From contig JBKJNB010000088.1 in the NCBI GenBank assembly GCA_046595995.1, forward strand, positions 1 through 13,623: a stretch of 13,623 nucleotides of DNA, written 5' to 3'. Shown piece after piece: positions 6,026-13,623 of the stretch. The notes beneath the pieces were generated by a model. The model searched no databases and had not been told where the DNA came from. It saw only the letters and a program-made list of their open reading frames with translations. The position numbers were made by a program, and so were the translations under genes. The DNA is from JAWXBR01 sp046595995 (GTDB lineage Bacteria; Bacteroidota; Ignavibacteria; Kapaibacteriales; Kapaibacteriaceae). Position 1 is the stretch's first letter, and the number at the start of each line of letters is the position of its first letter.

Positions 6026-8103
6026 GGACGTACAAAGAGGGGCTCGTAAGGGGCCGAAGCAAGGGGCAGGGGAGTTGTACAGTTTGCAGGAACCACGTAT
6101 CGCTGAACGAGCCGTCCGCTCGTGTCGAAGATATCGACGGTAGACGACAGGGCGCTCGGTTGCGAGCTTGTGAGAAAGGCGTTGCCTCTGTCGTCGTATA
6201 TGATAGCGTTGTGGATCGCTTGCTGCACGAGCTTCGCCAGCGGATCGAATAGGCGAGTCCCACCGTCGAGACAAATGCCATCCGTCGATATATGGCCGTT
6301 TCGGACAGCGGTAATGATGTTCACTGTATCGCCATTTGCACTATACCATTTAGCGTTCGTCAAAAGGATGCTGTCGGCGTCATCCGTACCCAGTGCGTGA
6401 TATCCGGCAATCGTCATCAGCGTATCGCCCACTCGAAGCGAATCGAACGCAAAAGTCTTCGACGCCGTAGCAGCAACCCCCGCAAGGAGTAAACCTCCTG
6501 AGTTGCGAGGAACAAACATGCTCGCGTTCCATGATAGGTCGACGTCGACACGGTTTGCACCGTACGCAGCAAACGATGCTGTATTGCTAATGCTATCAAT
6601 CGTTACAATCATAGTGTCAAGTTTACCGGGCGCTGCTTGCATGGTATGTACGCGAAGTACAACGGTTGGCTGGAACAGCCGTTGAAACGACATGCCGCCG
6701 GTGTAACCGTACGACTCCTGTGGACCGAATCCGTAGATGTATATGCCAAATGCGGAGTCGCATGCCGCTCTGTGTGTGCCAGCACTTACGGAAGCATGAA
6801 CAAACCCCAAGGAGGTGCCGGCGATTGGTGTTAGTGGGGCAGATGAAGCGCCATCTAGTCGCAACGTGGTCTCGGCTGAGAGTGGTGCGATAAGAGTTAT
6901 CCAATGCTCAGTAAAGTATGGGTTGCCGGGCCGTGGTTCGACATTGACTATCGTGTACGAATATTGAAACTGCTCAGGGGGCGGTACGACTAGCAGGAAC
7001 GGGTCACCCGAGTACTTAACCTGGTTGTTCCGATTAGCGCTGCGGGCAAGGATTGCGCATAGAACAGGGTTGGAGGCGTCAACCAAGAGTGTCTCCGTGA
7101 GGGGCACGTCTACGAATTCTCCGGCACGCAGCGTTCGAAACGTTCCGTTTGTATTTACGACAGTGTTGTTGGAACTCGCGAGAATTCGGCACAACGGAAA
7201 ATCCCATGTTCCGTAAAGCTGTTCGTCTGCGGGTGGCATGTATGGAACGATCACACATTGTTTACCCCAGGTGTCGACACTAGGCATCTGTTCTGCGAGA
7301 AAGTCTCGCGATGATTGTTGATCGCCACCGCTTGGTACTTGTGCTCTGCAATGGCCTGAGGTAACGACAACGGGCTTGGAGGCACGAATACGGGTTCCAG
7401 TAAGATCGTCGGTCCGTCTAGCAGGTGTAATAGATGCCTGCACAAGGTATACTTGGCCTTTCTGCAGTGTAATGGTACGAGTCGCCGAGTTGCTAACAGA
7501 AGATCGGCCAGTGGAGAGATCAATGTCCACTCTGGTGTCGTCTGTAGTCGCAATAATTACAAACTGGCTGGGAAGGCCTTTGGTGAGCGTGTTAAAAAAA
7601 TTTACAAAGGCAACGGATGGATAAGACATCACTCTATACTCCGTGCCTAAGGCATCTGTCGGAAGCACTAGCCATGCATCAGTCGTTTGCGTCTCGCGTG
7701 TTACTGCGTAGACGGACAATTCGGCCTGCCCAGTGATGTGTACCGTTGTGCCAAGAACCATTTCTGCATCACCGGTCGTGCTACTTCCGTAATCGCCACC
7801 AGCCAATTCATGCTCACTCGCAAGGAGCTGTAGCGTTACCAATGCGTTCGGTTGTGCAATGGTAAACGGAATCAATCGCACCGTGCCGTTCCGTCGTACG
7901 GCGCTTACGACGCCTGAGGTTGCAGTCTCAGCCGTGATACTGATGTGCAGCGATGCACTTGAATTGCTCGTGGAGCGATCATTCGGCATAAACGCGAGCC
8001 AGAAGTCAGTACCTCTAGAGTCGCGCAGAATCTGCGCAGGGGAAGGGGCCGACGCAAGGGTCAGCAGCACAAAGAGGAGTGATATCGGTCTTAGTGTTTC
8101 CAT
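6022..8103 (-). CDS. Secreted IgGFc-binding-domain protein with degenerate T9SS tail
   Basis: This 693-residue exported protein has a signal peptide (1-23, cleavage probably after SPAQ). Most of it resembles the IgGFc-binding N-terminal domain family of large secreted beta proteins: the mature start RGTDFWLAFMPN (30-41), SVYAVTRETQTTDAW (130-144), ASKPVVVTSGHCRA (241-254) and YIYGFGPQESYGYTGG (455-470). Residues about 480-600 form another beta domain, followed by DGICLDGGTRLF (608-619). The final segment STVDIFDTSGRLVQRYV (654-670) resembles a T9SS C-terminal sorting domain, but the protein stops at LFVRP without the usual last strand. T9SS tails direct export across the outer membrane and surface attachment. 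The ATG lies 13 bases inside the upstream glycosyltransferase gene, and the stop overlaps the rluE start. Binding to IgG is only a family name here; an adhesin or envelope role is inference. Confidence 0.82.
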   Translation of the reverse strand: METLRPISLLFVLLTLASAPSPAQILRDSRGTDFWLAFMPNDRSTSNSSASLHISITAETATSGVVSAVRRNGTVRLIPFTIAQPNALVTLQLLASEHELAGGDYGSSTTGDAEMVLGTTVHITGQAELSVYAVTRETQTTDAWLVLPTDALGTEYRVMSYPSVAFVNFFNTLTKGLPSQFVIIATTDDTRVDIDLSTGRSSVSNSATRTITLQKGQVYLVQASITPARRTDDLTGTRIRASKPVVVTSGHCRAQVPSGGDQQSSRDFLAEQMPSVDTWGKQCVIVPYMPPADEQLYGTWDFPLCRILASSNNTVVNTNGTFRTLRAGEFVDVPLTETLLVDASNPVLCAILARSANRNNQVKYSGDPFLLVVPPPEQFQYSYTIVNVEPRPGNPYFTEHWITLIAPLSAETTLRLDGASSAPLTPIAGTSLGFVHASVSAGTHRAACDSAFGIYIYGFGPQESYGYTGGMSFQRLFQPTVVLRVHTMQAAPGKLDTMIVTIDSISNTASFAAYGANRVDVDLSWNASMFVPRNSGGLLLAGVAATASKTFAFDSLRVGDTLMTIAGYHALGTDDADSILLTNAKWYSANGDTVNIITAVRNGHISTDGICLDGGTRLFDPLAKLVQQAIHNAIIYDDRGNAFLTSSQPSALSSTVDIFDTSGRLVQRYVVPANCTTPLPLASAPYEPLFVRP

Positions 8104-9206
8104 TGTTCGACGACTCGTCTACAAAGGTCGATCATTTCACGCGCACTGCGTTCCCACGTGAATGTAGAAGCCCACCGGAGAGCGCCTTCACTTAGACGTT
8201 CGCGCTCATGGTCATCTACGAGTATTCGCTGCATCAACTTTGCCAAGGTGTCGACGTCGCCGTACTCATAAAGCAGTCCTGACATCCCATCACGCACTGA
8301 ATCTCGAAGTCCGGGAACGTTTGCACTGATGACTGGAGTACCACACGCATTCGCTTCGATGTTGCTGATGCCCCAGCCTTCTTTCACAGAAGAATTCACA
8401 ACAACGTGCGCCACACTTAACCATGCGGTTTTTTCGATTTCCGTTACAAAGCCGTGGAAGGTGACATTCTCTGTAAGGCCCAGGTCGCCTGCTAGTGTGC
8501 GCAGAGCGTCGAGTTGATCGCCCGTTCCGAGAATCTCTATGCGAAGGGTTGGTAGCACAATGCGAACGCGAGCAGCAGCGCGTAGTAGGTGGTCTACTGA
8601 TTTGTATTTCTTGAGGCGCCCTACGAATACTACCGTAGGGTGATTGGCTTTCTTAGTGATTGCCATCGGGAACTGACGATGATCGATGGCATTGTGAATG
8701 ATGCTGATTGCACCTGACTTGAATCCAATCTCTTCACACTCTTGACGTGTGCTTTCGGATACGACGCAGAGTGGCGTCTTGCGATATACCCAGGCGATGC
8801 GACGCTCGAAGAAGCGAACGTACAGACCCGCAAGCAGTCCCGCCTCGGCGAAAATCGTTTTACCAAATAAATGGTGAATGACGGCTAGAATCGGACGCTT
8901 GACGAAGAGCGGGGTCAGGAACGGAATCTTGTTGATGTCATCGACGACGATGTCGGGCTTCATACGTACGCCCTGACGTTTCCACCACCACGCAACCGTG
9001 TAGTTGAATGTCGATCGACGTCCAATTCGGATAACCTCGATTCCATCGAGGAATTCGTGATCGGGTGCGCCCGCATGAGCGCAGCAGAGCAACGTTACAT
9101 GATGCCCCGCTGCTGCTATACGACCGAATATTTCATGCAGATGAACTTCGGCGCCACCCGAAAGTGGATGAGTTCTGTCCTGCCAATTCACGACGAGAAT
9201 GTGCAT
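8091..9206 (-). CDS. GT4-family glycosyltransferase (GT-B fold)
   Basis: This 371-residue enzyme is a retaining glycosyltransferase of family GT4, which moves a sugar from a nucleotide-sugar donor to an acceptor. The N-terminal Rossmann half has a glycine-rich acceptor-side loop (HPLSGGAEVHLHEI, 13-26). The C-terminal half starts at VVFVGRLKKYKSVDHLL (192-208) and contains the GTGDQ motif (227-231) and an E-x7-E motif, EGWGISNIE (Glu276 and Glu284), followed by ANACGTPVIS. No signal peptide or membrane helix is evident, so it acts in the cytoplasm or at the inner face of the membrane. The start shares one base with the OmpA-gene stop (TGATG), and the end overlaps the IgGFc-domain gene by 13 bases. 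The setting suggests glycosylation of an envelope glycan or of a neighbouring exported protein. The donor and acceptor cannot be read from the sequence. Confidence 0.93.
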   Translation of the reverse strand: MHILVVNWQDRTHPLSGGAEVHLHEIFGRIAAAGHHVTLLCCAHAGAPDHEFLDGIEVIRIGRRSTFNYTVAWWWKRQGVRMKPDIVVDDINKIPFLTPLFVKRPILAVIHHLFGKTIFAEAGLLAGLYVRFFERRIAWVYRKTPLCVVSESTRQECEEIGFKSGAISIIHNAIDHRQFPMAITKKANHPTVVFVGRLKKYKSVDHLLRAAARVRIVLPTLRIEILGTGDQLDALRTLAGDLGLTENVTFHGFVTEIEKTAWLSVAHVVVNSSVKEGWGISNIEANACGTPVISANVPGLRDSVRDGMSGLLYEYGDVDTLAKLMQRILVDDHERERLSEGALRWASTFTWERSAREMIDLCRRVVEQWKH

Positions 9207-11242
9207 CAGCGCAGTGGCGTGTCTACAAATACTTCAACAGTGCGCGAATAAAACCGCGCTTCGGGTGTGGCATTGTCATACAACTGGAATCGTTCTCCCA
9301 TACCGAAAGCATTCGCCTCGGGCACACCTAGTTCACGCGACACAGCACGCGCACGCTGTTCGGAGAGCTTCTGGTTATAGTCGTCGCTGCCTATGCGGTC
9401 GGTATAGCCCATAACACGAACCGTAGAGGTTGGTTGCAGTTTTCTCTTCACATCAGCAACTAGCGATGCGTTGGCAGCATTCAAATCTGATTGATCGAAA
9501 CCGAAGAGAATAAGCGAGTATCGGTCAATCGTTTTGTCAGTTCCGCCAGTCGCTCGTTTGTCCTGTATGAGCACTTGGCTTAGCTGAATCGACTGCGTGG
9601 ACGAAGGAATAACGAGTCCGGTCGAATCACGAACCACAAGCAAGTACTTGAGTTCACGCGCCTCGCGCGGAATGAAACGCGACTGCTCTTCTACGCGCCA
9701 GTCGAGCGATGCAGGTATTGGATCACCGTTATGAAACGTTTTAACAATGCGGTCACCCTCGGTTACAAACAATGTGTACGATGCAATAGGCACGCGTGGG
9801 TCAATCGTTGGTAAGAAGCGAATACCTGCAGGGTCGAACGTTCGCATCGTATCGTTCGATGTTACTGGCGCGAGTATGGATGACGTAGTGGTTGCAATTT
9901 CAACACGCCGATTCTCCGCACGTCCGTCTGCCTCTGAACTATTCGAAGGGGCTTCGGGTAACGCACGTGTCACGACAGTAATACGTGAAGCCGCAATGCT
10001 CCATGTATCCGTCAGGTAATTCTTCACGGCTTCGGCCCGCTGCTGCGCAAGCAGCGACCCTTGCCCAACAGTTTCTTCGGTATCTGTGCAGCCGGTAAGC
10101 GTTACGCTTGAGGCTGGGTCGTCAGTGAGGCGCCTACCAACAATGTTGAGTATGTGGTAATAGGTGACGAGAGCATCGAGGTTGTAGAAGTTCTTTTCGG
10201 AGAAACCATCGCGCTGTTCGCTAGATAACATGCGGTATCGCCCAGGAATCTTCGAAGCACTCCTCTCAAAGAACACGTATGGAAGCAATGGTCGTACACG
10301 TGTCGATGCAAACTCTTCGATACGAATTGGCGATGTCAGTGGCGCAAGACGCCCGTCTTCCTTCAATCCAGTGGAGGTAACAGAAGCAGTGAACGGCACG
10401 CCGCCGCCAGCACGTGTTGGGGGCGCAATCGTGCGGGCAACCTCGAGAAGTTCTACATCGGTGAGTGTGTCTTCGATCTCCGGCGGAATGAAGCTGATGG
10501 CAAGTCCGGCACGGATGTGCTGTACAGACCATGACACATCCTTAGCAACACCAAGAGGAGAAACTGTAAACAGAACTTCAGGTGAAATGAATAGTGTGCG
10601 GTCTGCATTGAGCGCAAGGTCGTACGACACGCCCAGCGTGAGGCCAAGAGCAATACTTGACTTACCGGGTATATCGCCGTTCACTGCGTTCCGTGTCTTC
10701 GAACCGCCAACGAATGTTGCTTCGGAAGGCGACTCGAGCGTTTCCTTCTGGTCGAACGTGCCGTTCAGAACGTAACCGGCTGTGATACCGCCAAGCAGAC
10801 TTAGCGACTGCGTAGCATGGTAAGCAACGAGTGGTTCAATGCTGATCTGCGAGAAGTCAGCATTGAGGTTATGCCGAATTGTTGCAGTAGCTGGCTGATC
10901 ACCAATAAGGATTGGTTTCGTTTCAGTAGATGTGAAGTCGACGCCATACATGCCATAGTGTGCACGTAACACGAGGGAGAAGTCATTGCTTAACGTGCTT
11001 TGATACAACGCTCCAAAAAACAAACCCGTTCCGCCTGTGCTGCTAAATTCTGGACAGCAGTTCGAGACGTCTGGTAGTTTGCTAAATGAAGCCGTGTGCA
11101 TGCCGTATGCATAATTGCCGAACAGACCAATGCGGGTACGTGCGTCTGAATCGGTTCTTGTTTGTGCTCCTGCATTCACAGCCGCGGCAAGCAGCAGGAT
11201 CGATGCGAAGATGGTCATCGTCGGTCGTGGCATACTTGTCAT
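9206..11242 (-). CDS. Outer-membrane barrel protein with two OmpA-like peptidoglycan-binding domains
   Basis: This 678-residue protein has a signal peptide (about 1-26, ending NAGAQ). Alternating-hydrophobicity strands at about 36-252 suggest an outer-membrane beta-barrel, with an NCCPEF motif at 61-66. Residues 315-450 form a first OmpA-like domain (TLTGCTDTEE, QRAEAVKNYL, ENRRVEI). Residues 455-570 look like a beta-sandwich linker. The second OmpA-like domain (574-673) contains VMGYTDRIGSDDYNQKLSEQRARAV, split here as positions 610-633, very close to the E. coli OmpA segment around its peptidoglycan-binding Asp271 and Arg286; the equivalents are Asp615 and Arg630. The first domain keeps Asp387 and Arg402. 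It probably anchors the outer membrane to the cell wall. The ATG overlaps the upstream stop (ATGA); Met4 and Met9 are alternative starts. It lies between a T9SS-tail protein gene and a glycosyltransferase gene. Confidence 0.9.
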   Translation of the reverse strand: MTSMPRPTMTIFASILLLAAAVNAGAQTRTDSDARTRIGLFGNYAYGMHTASFSKLPDVSNCCPEFSSTGGTGLFFGALYQSTLSNDFSLVLRAHYGMYGVDFTSTETKPILIGDQPATATIRHNLNADFSQISIEPLVAYHATQSLSLLGGITAGYVLNGTFDQKETLESPSEATFVGGSKTRNAVNGDIPGKSSIALGLTLGVSYDLALNADRTLFISPEVLFTVSPLGVAKDVSWSVQHIRAGLAISFIPPEIEDTLTDVELLEVARTIAPPTRAGGGVPFTASVTSTGLKEDGRLAPLTSPIRIEEFASTRVRPLLPYVFFERSASKIPGRYRMLSSEQRDGFSEKNFYNLDALVTYYHILNIVGRRLTDDPASSVTLTGCTDTEETVGQGSLLAQQRAEAVKNYLTDTWSIAASRITVVTRALPEAPSNSSEADGRAENRRVEIATTTSSILAPVTSNDTMRTFDPAGIRFLPTIDPRVPIASYTLFVTEGDRIVKTFHNGDPIPASLDWRVEEQSRFIPREARELKYLLVVRDSTGLVIPSSTQSIQLSQVLIQDKRATGGTDKTIDRYSLILFGFDQSDLNAANASLVADVKRKLQPTSTVRVMGYTDRIGSDDYNQKLSEQRARAVSRELGVPEANAFGMGERFQLYDNATPEARFYSRTVEVFVDTPLR

Positions 11243-13623
11243 TTCAAAATGTCGAGTCTGTGAGCAAATCGTTGTGTCGGCGTCGTGAGTAAAAGGAAGT
11301 ACGTGCCGCTCTCGATCGCTGATGCATCGATTGCAACGGAAAACGAGCCAGGGCTAAACGTTCGATTGAAGAGATCTTGAACGACGCGTCCGTTGATGTC
11401 GGTGAGCACGAGCGATGTAATTCCTTGCTCCTTAAGCACCACAGTAACCGTGCCTTCTGTGTTCATGGGCTGTGGCGCCGATACAACAGAAGAGGTTTGC
11501 GATGTAATGGCAACGAGCCGCGCGCCACCTTCCCTGCAGATGTCCGTAAACACAACACGTCCGTCAACCGTGCGCACCAATAACGTGTCTGCAATTGAAA
11601 GCGAATCAATACGAATGAACGCTGCGGTGTCGTTACCCCAGAAAGTTTTGAATTGAAGTTGCGTGCTTAGAGAATCTGTTTCCGGTATTGGAAGTGTAAT
11701 GGTAAACCGTCGCACAGAACCTGATTCTATCGTGCCGAGTGGAGTCGCACCTGTGGGTAAGAGGAGGCTGGCATTTGTAGAAATCGTTGCAGTGACCGAA
11801 CGCACTTGTGTGCGATCGAAGTTCACTCGGTTGGTGATGTAGACGGGCACCGAAATGTCGACACCCGTAAGGGCGGCAATCGAATCGATGCGTATGGTAA
11901 AGCCAACGTATGTCTTTACCGTCGCGCTCAAGTTGAGATCGATGGTCCGATTGCACACAGAGTCGACGAAGCGATATGTGTCGTTATAAGTCTGTCCCGG
12001 TGTCCCGCCCGCGAAACGAATCACGACCTCGGCTTGCGCCCCAGGAGCAATGACGTCGGGCGAGATAGATTCAATGCGGAACGACCCGATGTCGATTGGG
12101 CCTTTGGGCCAGCGTAGCGTAACTGTACCTGTATTTATTAGTAGAATACGTTCGATGGCCGCTTCGCCCTCGGGCACGTTGCTGAATTGCACGTTTACAC
12201 GTGATAGCTCGTACGCAACTGTATCCTTGCGTGCGACGATGGTAATGATGGTAGCGCCGAATGGAGCGTTTACTGCGTTTGTCGTTAGAACTAATCGCGC
12301 TTGCTTCGAACCCGAACTCGTTGGGTTGAAGCGGACGGTAATCGTGCGTGAGCCATTGGCTGGAATGTCAGCTGGCAGTGTGCCGCCTGCATCAACAATG
12401 AATTCATCGGCGTTCGCACCTACGACTGCGATGGCGTAGATCGATAACGTAGAATTGCCGCCATTGGTGATTGTTATTGGCGCAGACGTTTCTGTCGTCG
12501 ATCCGCAGATTGCCGTTTGAATGTTCAGCGATTGTGCGGCCAGGATCGACGCATCGCCAGTACCCTCGCCATACAAGCGCATTAGGAATGTGCGTCCTCC
12601 GGCAATGTCGAACGTAATGGTGGCAGGGAAGCGACCAAGATCCGTGGGTTCGAAGTGGACTACGATTGCGTGCGACTGACCCGGAGCAATTGTAAACGAA
12701 CCACCACCGCTAACGATACGATACTCCGAAGCATCGGGTCCGCCAAGTACAACGTTACTAATTGTTACTGGTGACGTCGTGCTTTGTGGAATACGGATAA
12801 CAATCGTTGTGTCGATCGACTGTTGGTTCGCAATCAGGCGTCCGAAATCAACAATACTTGGTGCGTCTACTGCAGGTGAGATGCCAGTGCCTGTAACAGT
12901 CGAACGTACAATTCCCGAACCCGTCATGAACTCTACAACGGCAGCGCGTGTGCCTGTTTGTGTGGGCGTGAATGCAACCTCAAGGCGCAGATCGCCGCCC
13001 GGAATCACCACTGCTTGCGATGGAGGTGCGATGAGGTCAAAGTCGCCGACGTTTCCCGACGAAATGCGAACACCATTAATAAGCAGCGTATCATTCGCAG
13101 TGTTGCGAAGCAACAGCACCCTAGCATCAACCCCTTCACCAACCACTACCGAACCGAGATCTGCAATGGCCGAGGTTCCGAGTCCGCCCTTTGTTGTAAA
13201 CGCCGCATCACTGATGTCCTCCGCCTGACGTAAGCCTTGGATGTCCCACACGCGAGCGGTGAAGTCAGTGCTCGCCGTTGTTACGAAGCGGTCTGTAGGA
13301 TCGTAGCGCGCCGAATAGACGAGTCCTTTATGGCCCGAGAGTGTGCCCACGAGACGGAGGTCGGTGGAATTGTAAAATTTCGCAGTGCCATCGCCACCAC
13401 CGGTGAGAATGCGACTGCCAGTTTTGTTATATCTGACAGAGAGGATCGATCCGGTAGCAGGACGCGTCATCGCCAACTGTGATCCGGCAGCGACGTTCCA
13501 TAGTCGCACCGTTAGGTCAGACCCGCCCGTGACAAGCGTGCCCTTATCTGGTGATAGCGAAGCGCTGTACACGTTGCCTGCATGGCCACGGAAGGTATTT
13601 GCAATCACTAATGTCGATGCGTC
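11239..13623 (-). CDS. Secreted WD40 / choice-of-anchor D / T9SS-tail protein (5' end outside window)
   Basis: The frame is open to the window edge, so the in-frame GTG at 13608 is internal. Numbering from that codon (789 residues), three WD40-like blades are visible: 8-39 (GGSDLTVRLWNV), 51-80 (GGGDGTAKFYN) and 92-122 (ASTDFTARVWD). More blades probably lie upstream, since propellers usually need about seven. Four ASH/choice-of-anchor D-like beta domains follow (about 145-242, 250-349, 357-460, 465-565), each with LEVAFTP, VVHFEPTDLG or TVRFNPTSSG-type strands. A further beta domain (570-690) ends at DICREGGARLV (689-699). The C-terminus (715-789) is a well-formed T9SS sorting domain: LTDINGRVVQDL, then ESGTYFLLL, then HRLDILK. 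The protein is therefore expected outside the cell or on its surface. The stop overlaps the OmpA-family start (ATGA). Its binding partners are unknown. Confidence 0.88.
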   Translation of the reverse strand, partial: DASTLVIANTFRGHAGNVYSASLSPDKGTLVTGGSDLTVRLWNVAAGSQLAMTRPATGSILSVRYNKTGSRILTGGGDGTAKFYNSTDLRLVGTLSGHKGLVYSARYDPTDRFVTTASTDFTARVWDIQGLRQAEDISDAAFTTKGGLGTSAIADLGSVVVGEGVDARVLLLRNTANDTLLINGVRISSGNVGDFDLIAPPSQAVVIPGGDLRLEVAFTPTQTGTRAAVVEFMTGSGIVRSTVTGTGISPAVDAPSIVDFGRLIANQQSIDTTIVIRIPQSTTSPVTISNVVLGGPDASEYRIVSGGGSFTIAPGQSHAIVVHFEPTDLGRFPATITFDIAGGRTFLMRLYGEGTGDASILAAQSLNIQTAICGSTTETSAPITITNGGNSTLSIYAIAVVGANADEFIVDAGGTLPADIPANGSRTITVRFNPTSSGSKQARLVLTTNAVNAPFGATIITIVARKDTVAYELSRVNVQFSNVPEGEAAIERILLINTGTVTLRWPKGPIDIGSFRIESISPDVIAPGAQAEVVIRFAGGTPGQTYNDTYRFVDSVCNRTIDLNLSATVKTYVGFTIRIDSIAALTGVDISVPVYITNRVNFDRTQVRSVTATISTNASLLLPTGATPLGTIESGSVRRFTITLPIPETDSLSTQLQFKTFWGNDTAAFIRIDSLSIADTLLVRTVDGRVVFTDICREGGARLVAITSQTSSVVSAPQPMNTEGTVTVVLKEQGITSLVLTDINGRVVQDLFNRTFSPGSFSVAIDASAIESGTYFLLLTTPTQRFAHRLDILK

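Noticed and set aside
6026..6274. Upstream extension of the rluE-like frame on the minus strand
   Set aside because: It lies inside the 3' end of the IgGFc-domain gene, its residues are Arg-rich with no family similarity, and the RluE opening motif starts right after the GTG at 6025.
10230..10775. A 181-codon open frame on the plus strand, antisense to the OmpA-family gene
   Set aside because: No recognisable domain or ribosome site; it mirrors the codon pattern of a well-supported gene on the other strand. The same reasoning excludes plus-strand 12779-13228 and minus-strand 66-503 and 5002-5424.

Overview
The window is almost wall-to-wall coding: a rightward block (1 to 5545) and a leftward block (13623 down to 5441) converge and overlap at their 3' ends. 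No gap exceeds about 40 bases, and I see no rRNA, tRNA, CRISPR array, insertion sequence or phage gene. Base composition is close to balanced. Secreted proteins with type IX secretion (T9SS) tails, choice-of-anchor D (ASH-like) domains, an IgGFc-binding-domain protein and a barrel-OmpA protein point to the Bacteroidota/Chlorobi (FCB) group. A deep branch such as Kapabacteria or Ignavibacteria fits best; that placement is inference from gene content.

Region 1 (1-1216) is a partner-switching module: the C-terminal part of a SpoIIE/RsbU-type PP2C phosphatase, a STAS anti-anti-sigma factor and an RsbW-type kinase. Each junction overlaps by ATGA. Neither a sigma factor nor the sensor half of the phosphatase is visible.

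Region 2 (1255-5545) is a cytochrome c maturation (System I) operon: a ccmC-like gene with an unusual N-terminal extension, a 46-codon ccmD, ccmE, a second ccmE-like gene and ccmF. The first CcmE has a Cys-x-x-x-Tyr (CPSKY) motif instead of the classical heme-binding histidine, as in the System I variant known from archaea and some sulfate reducers. The second ends just before the position of that motif, so it looks like a tandem paralog that cannot attach heme in the usual way. No ccmA, ccmB, ccmG or ccmH lies in the window.

Region 3 (minus strand, 13623 to 5441) is a run of five overlapping genes. In transcription order they are: a secreted WD40/ASH/T9SS-tail protein (5' end outside the window), an outer-membrane barrel with two OmpA-like domains, a GT4 glycosyltransferase, a secreted IgGFc-binding-domain protein with a shortened T9SS-like tail, and an RluE-type 23S rRNA pseudouridine synthase. 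The first four suggest a cell-envelope or surface function: two exported proteins, a peptidoglycan-anchored barrel and a sugar transferase that might modify one of them or a surface glycan. The synthase is probably only co-transcribed. Its last 105 bases are antisense to the last 105 bases of ccmF.
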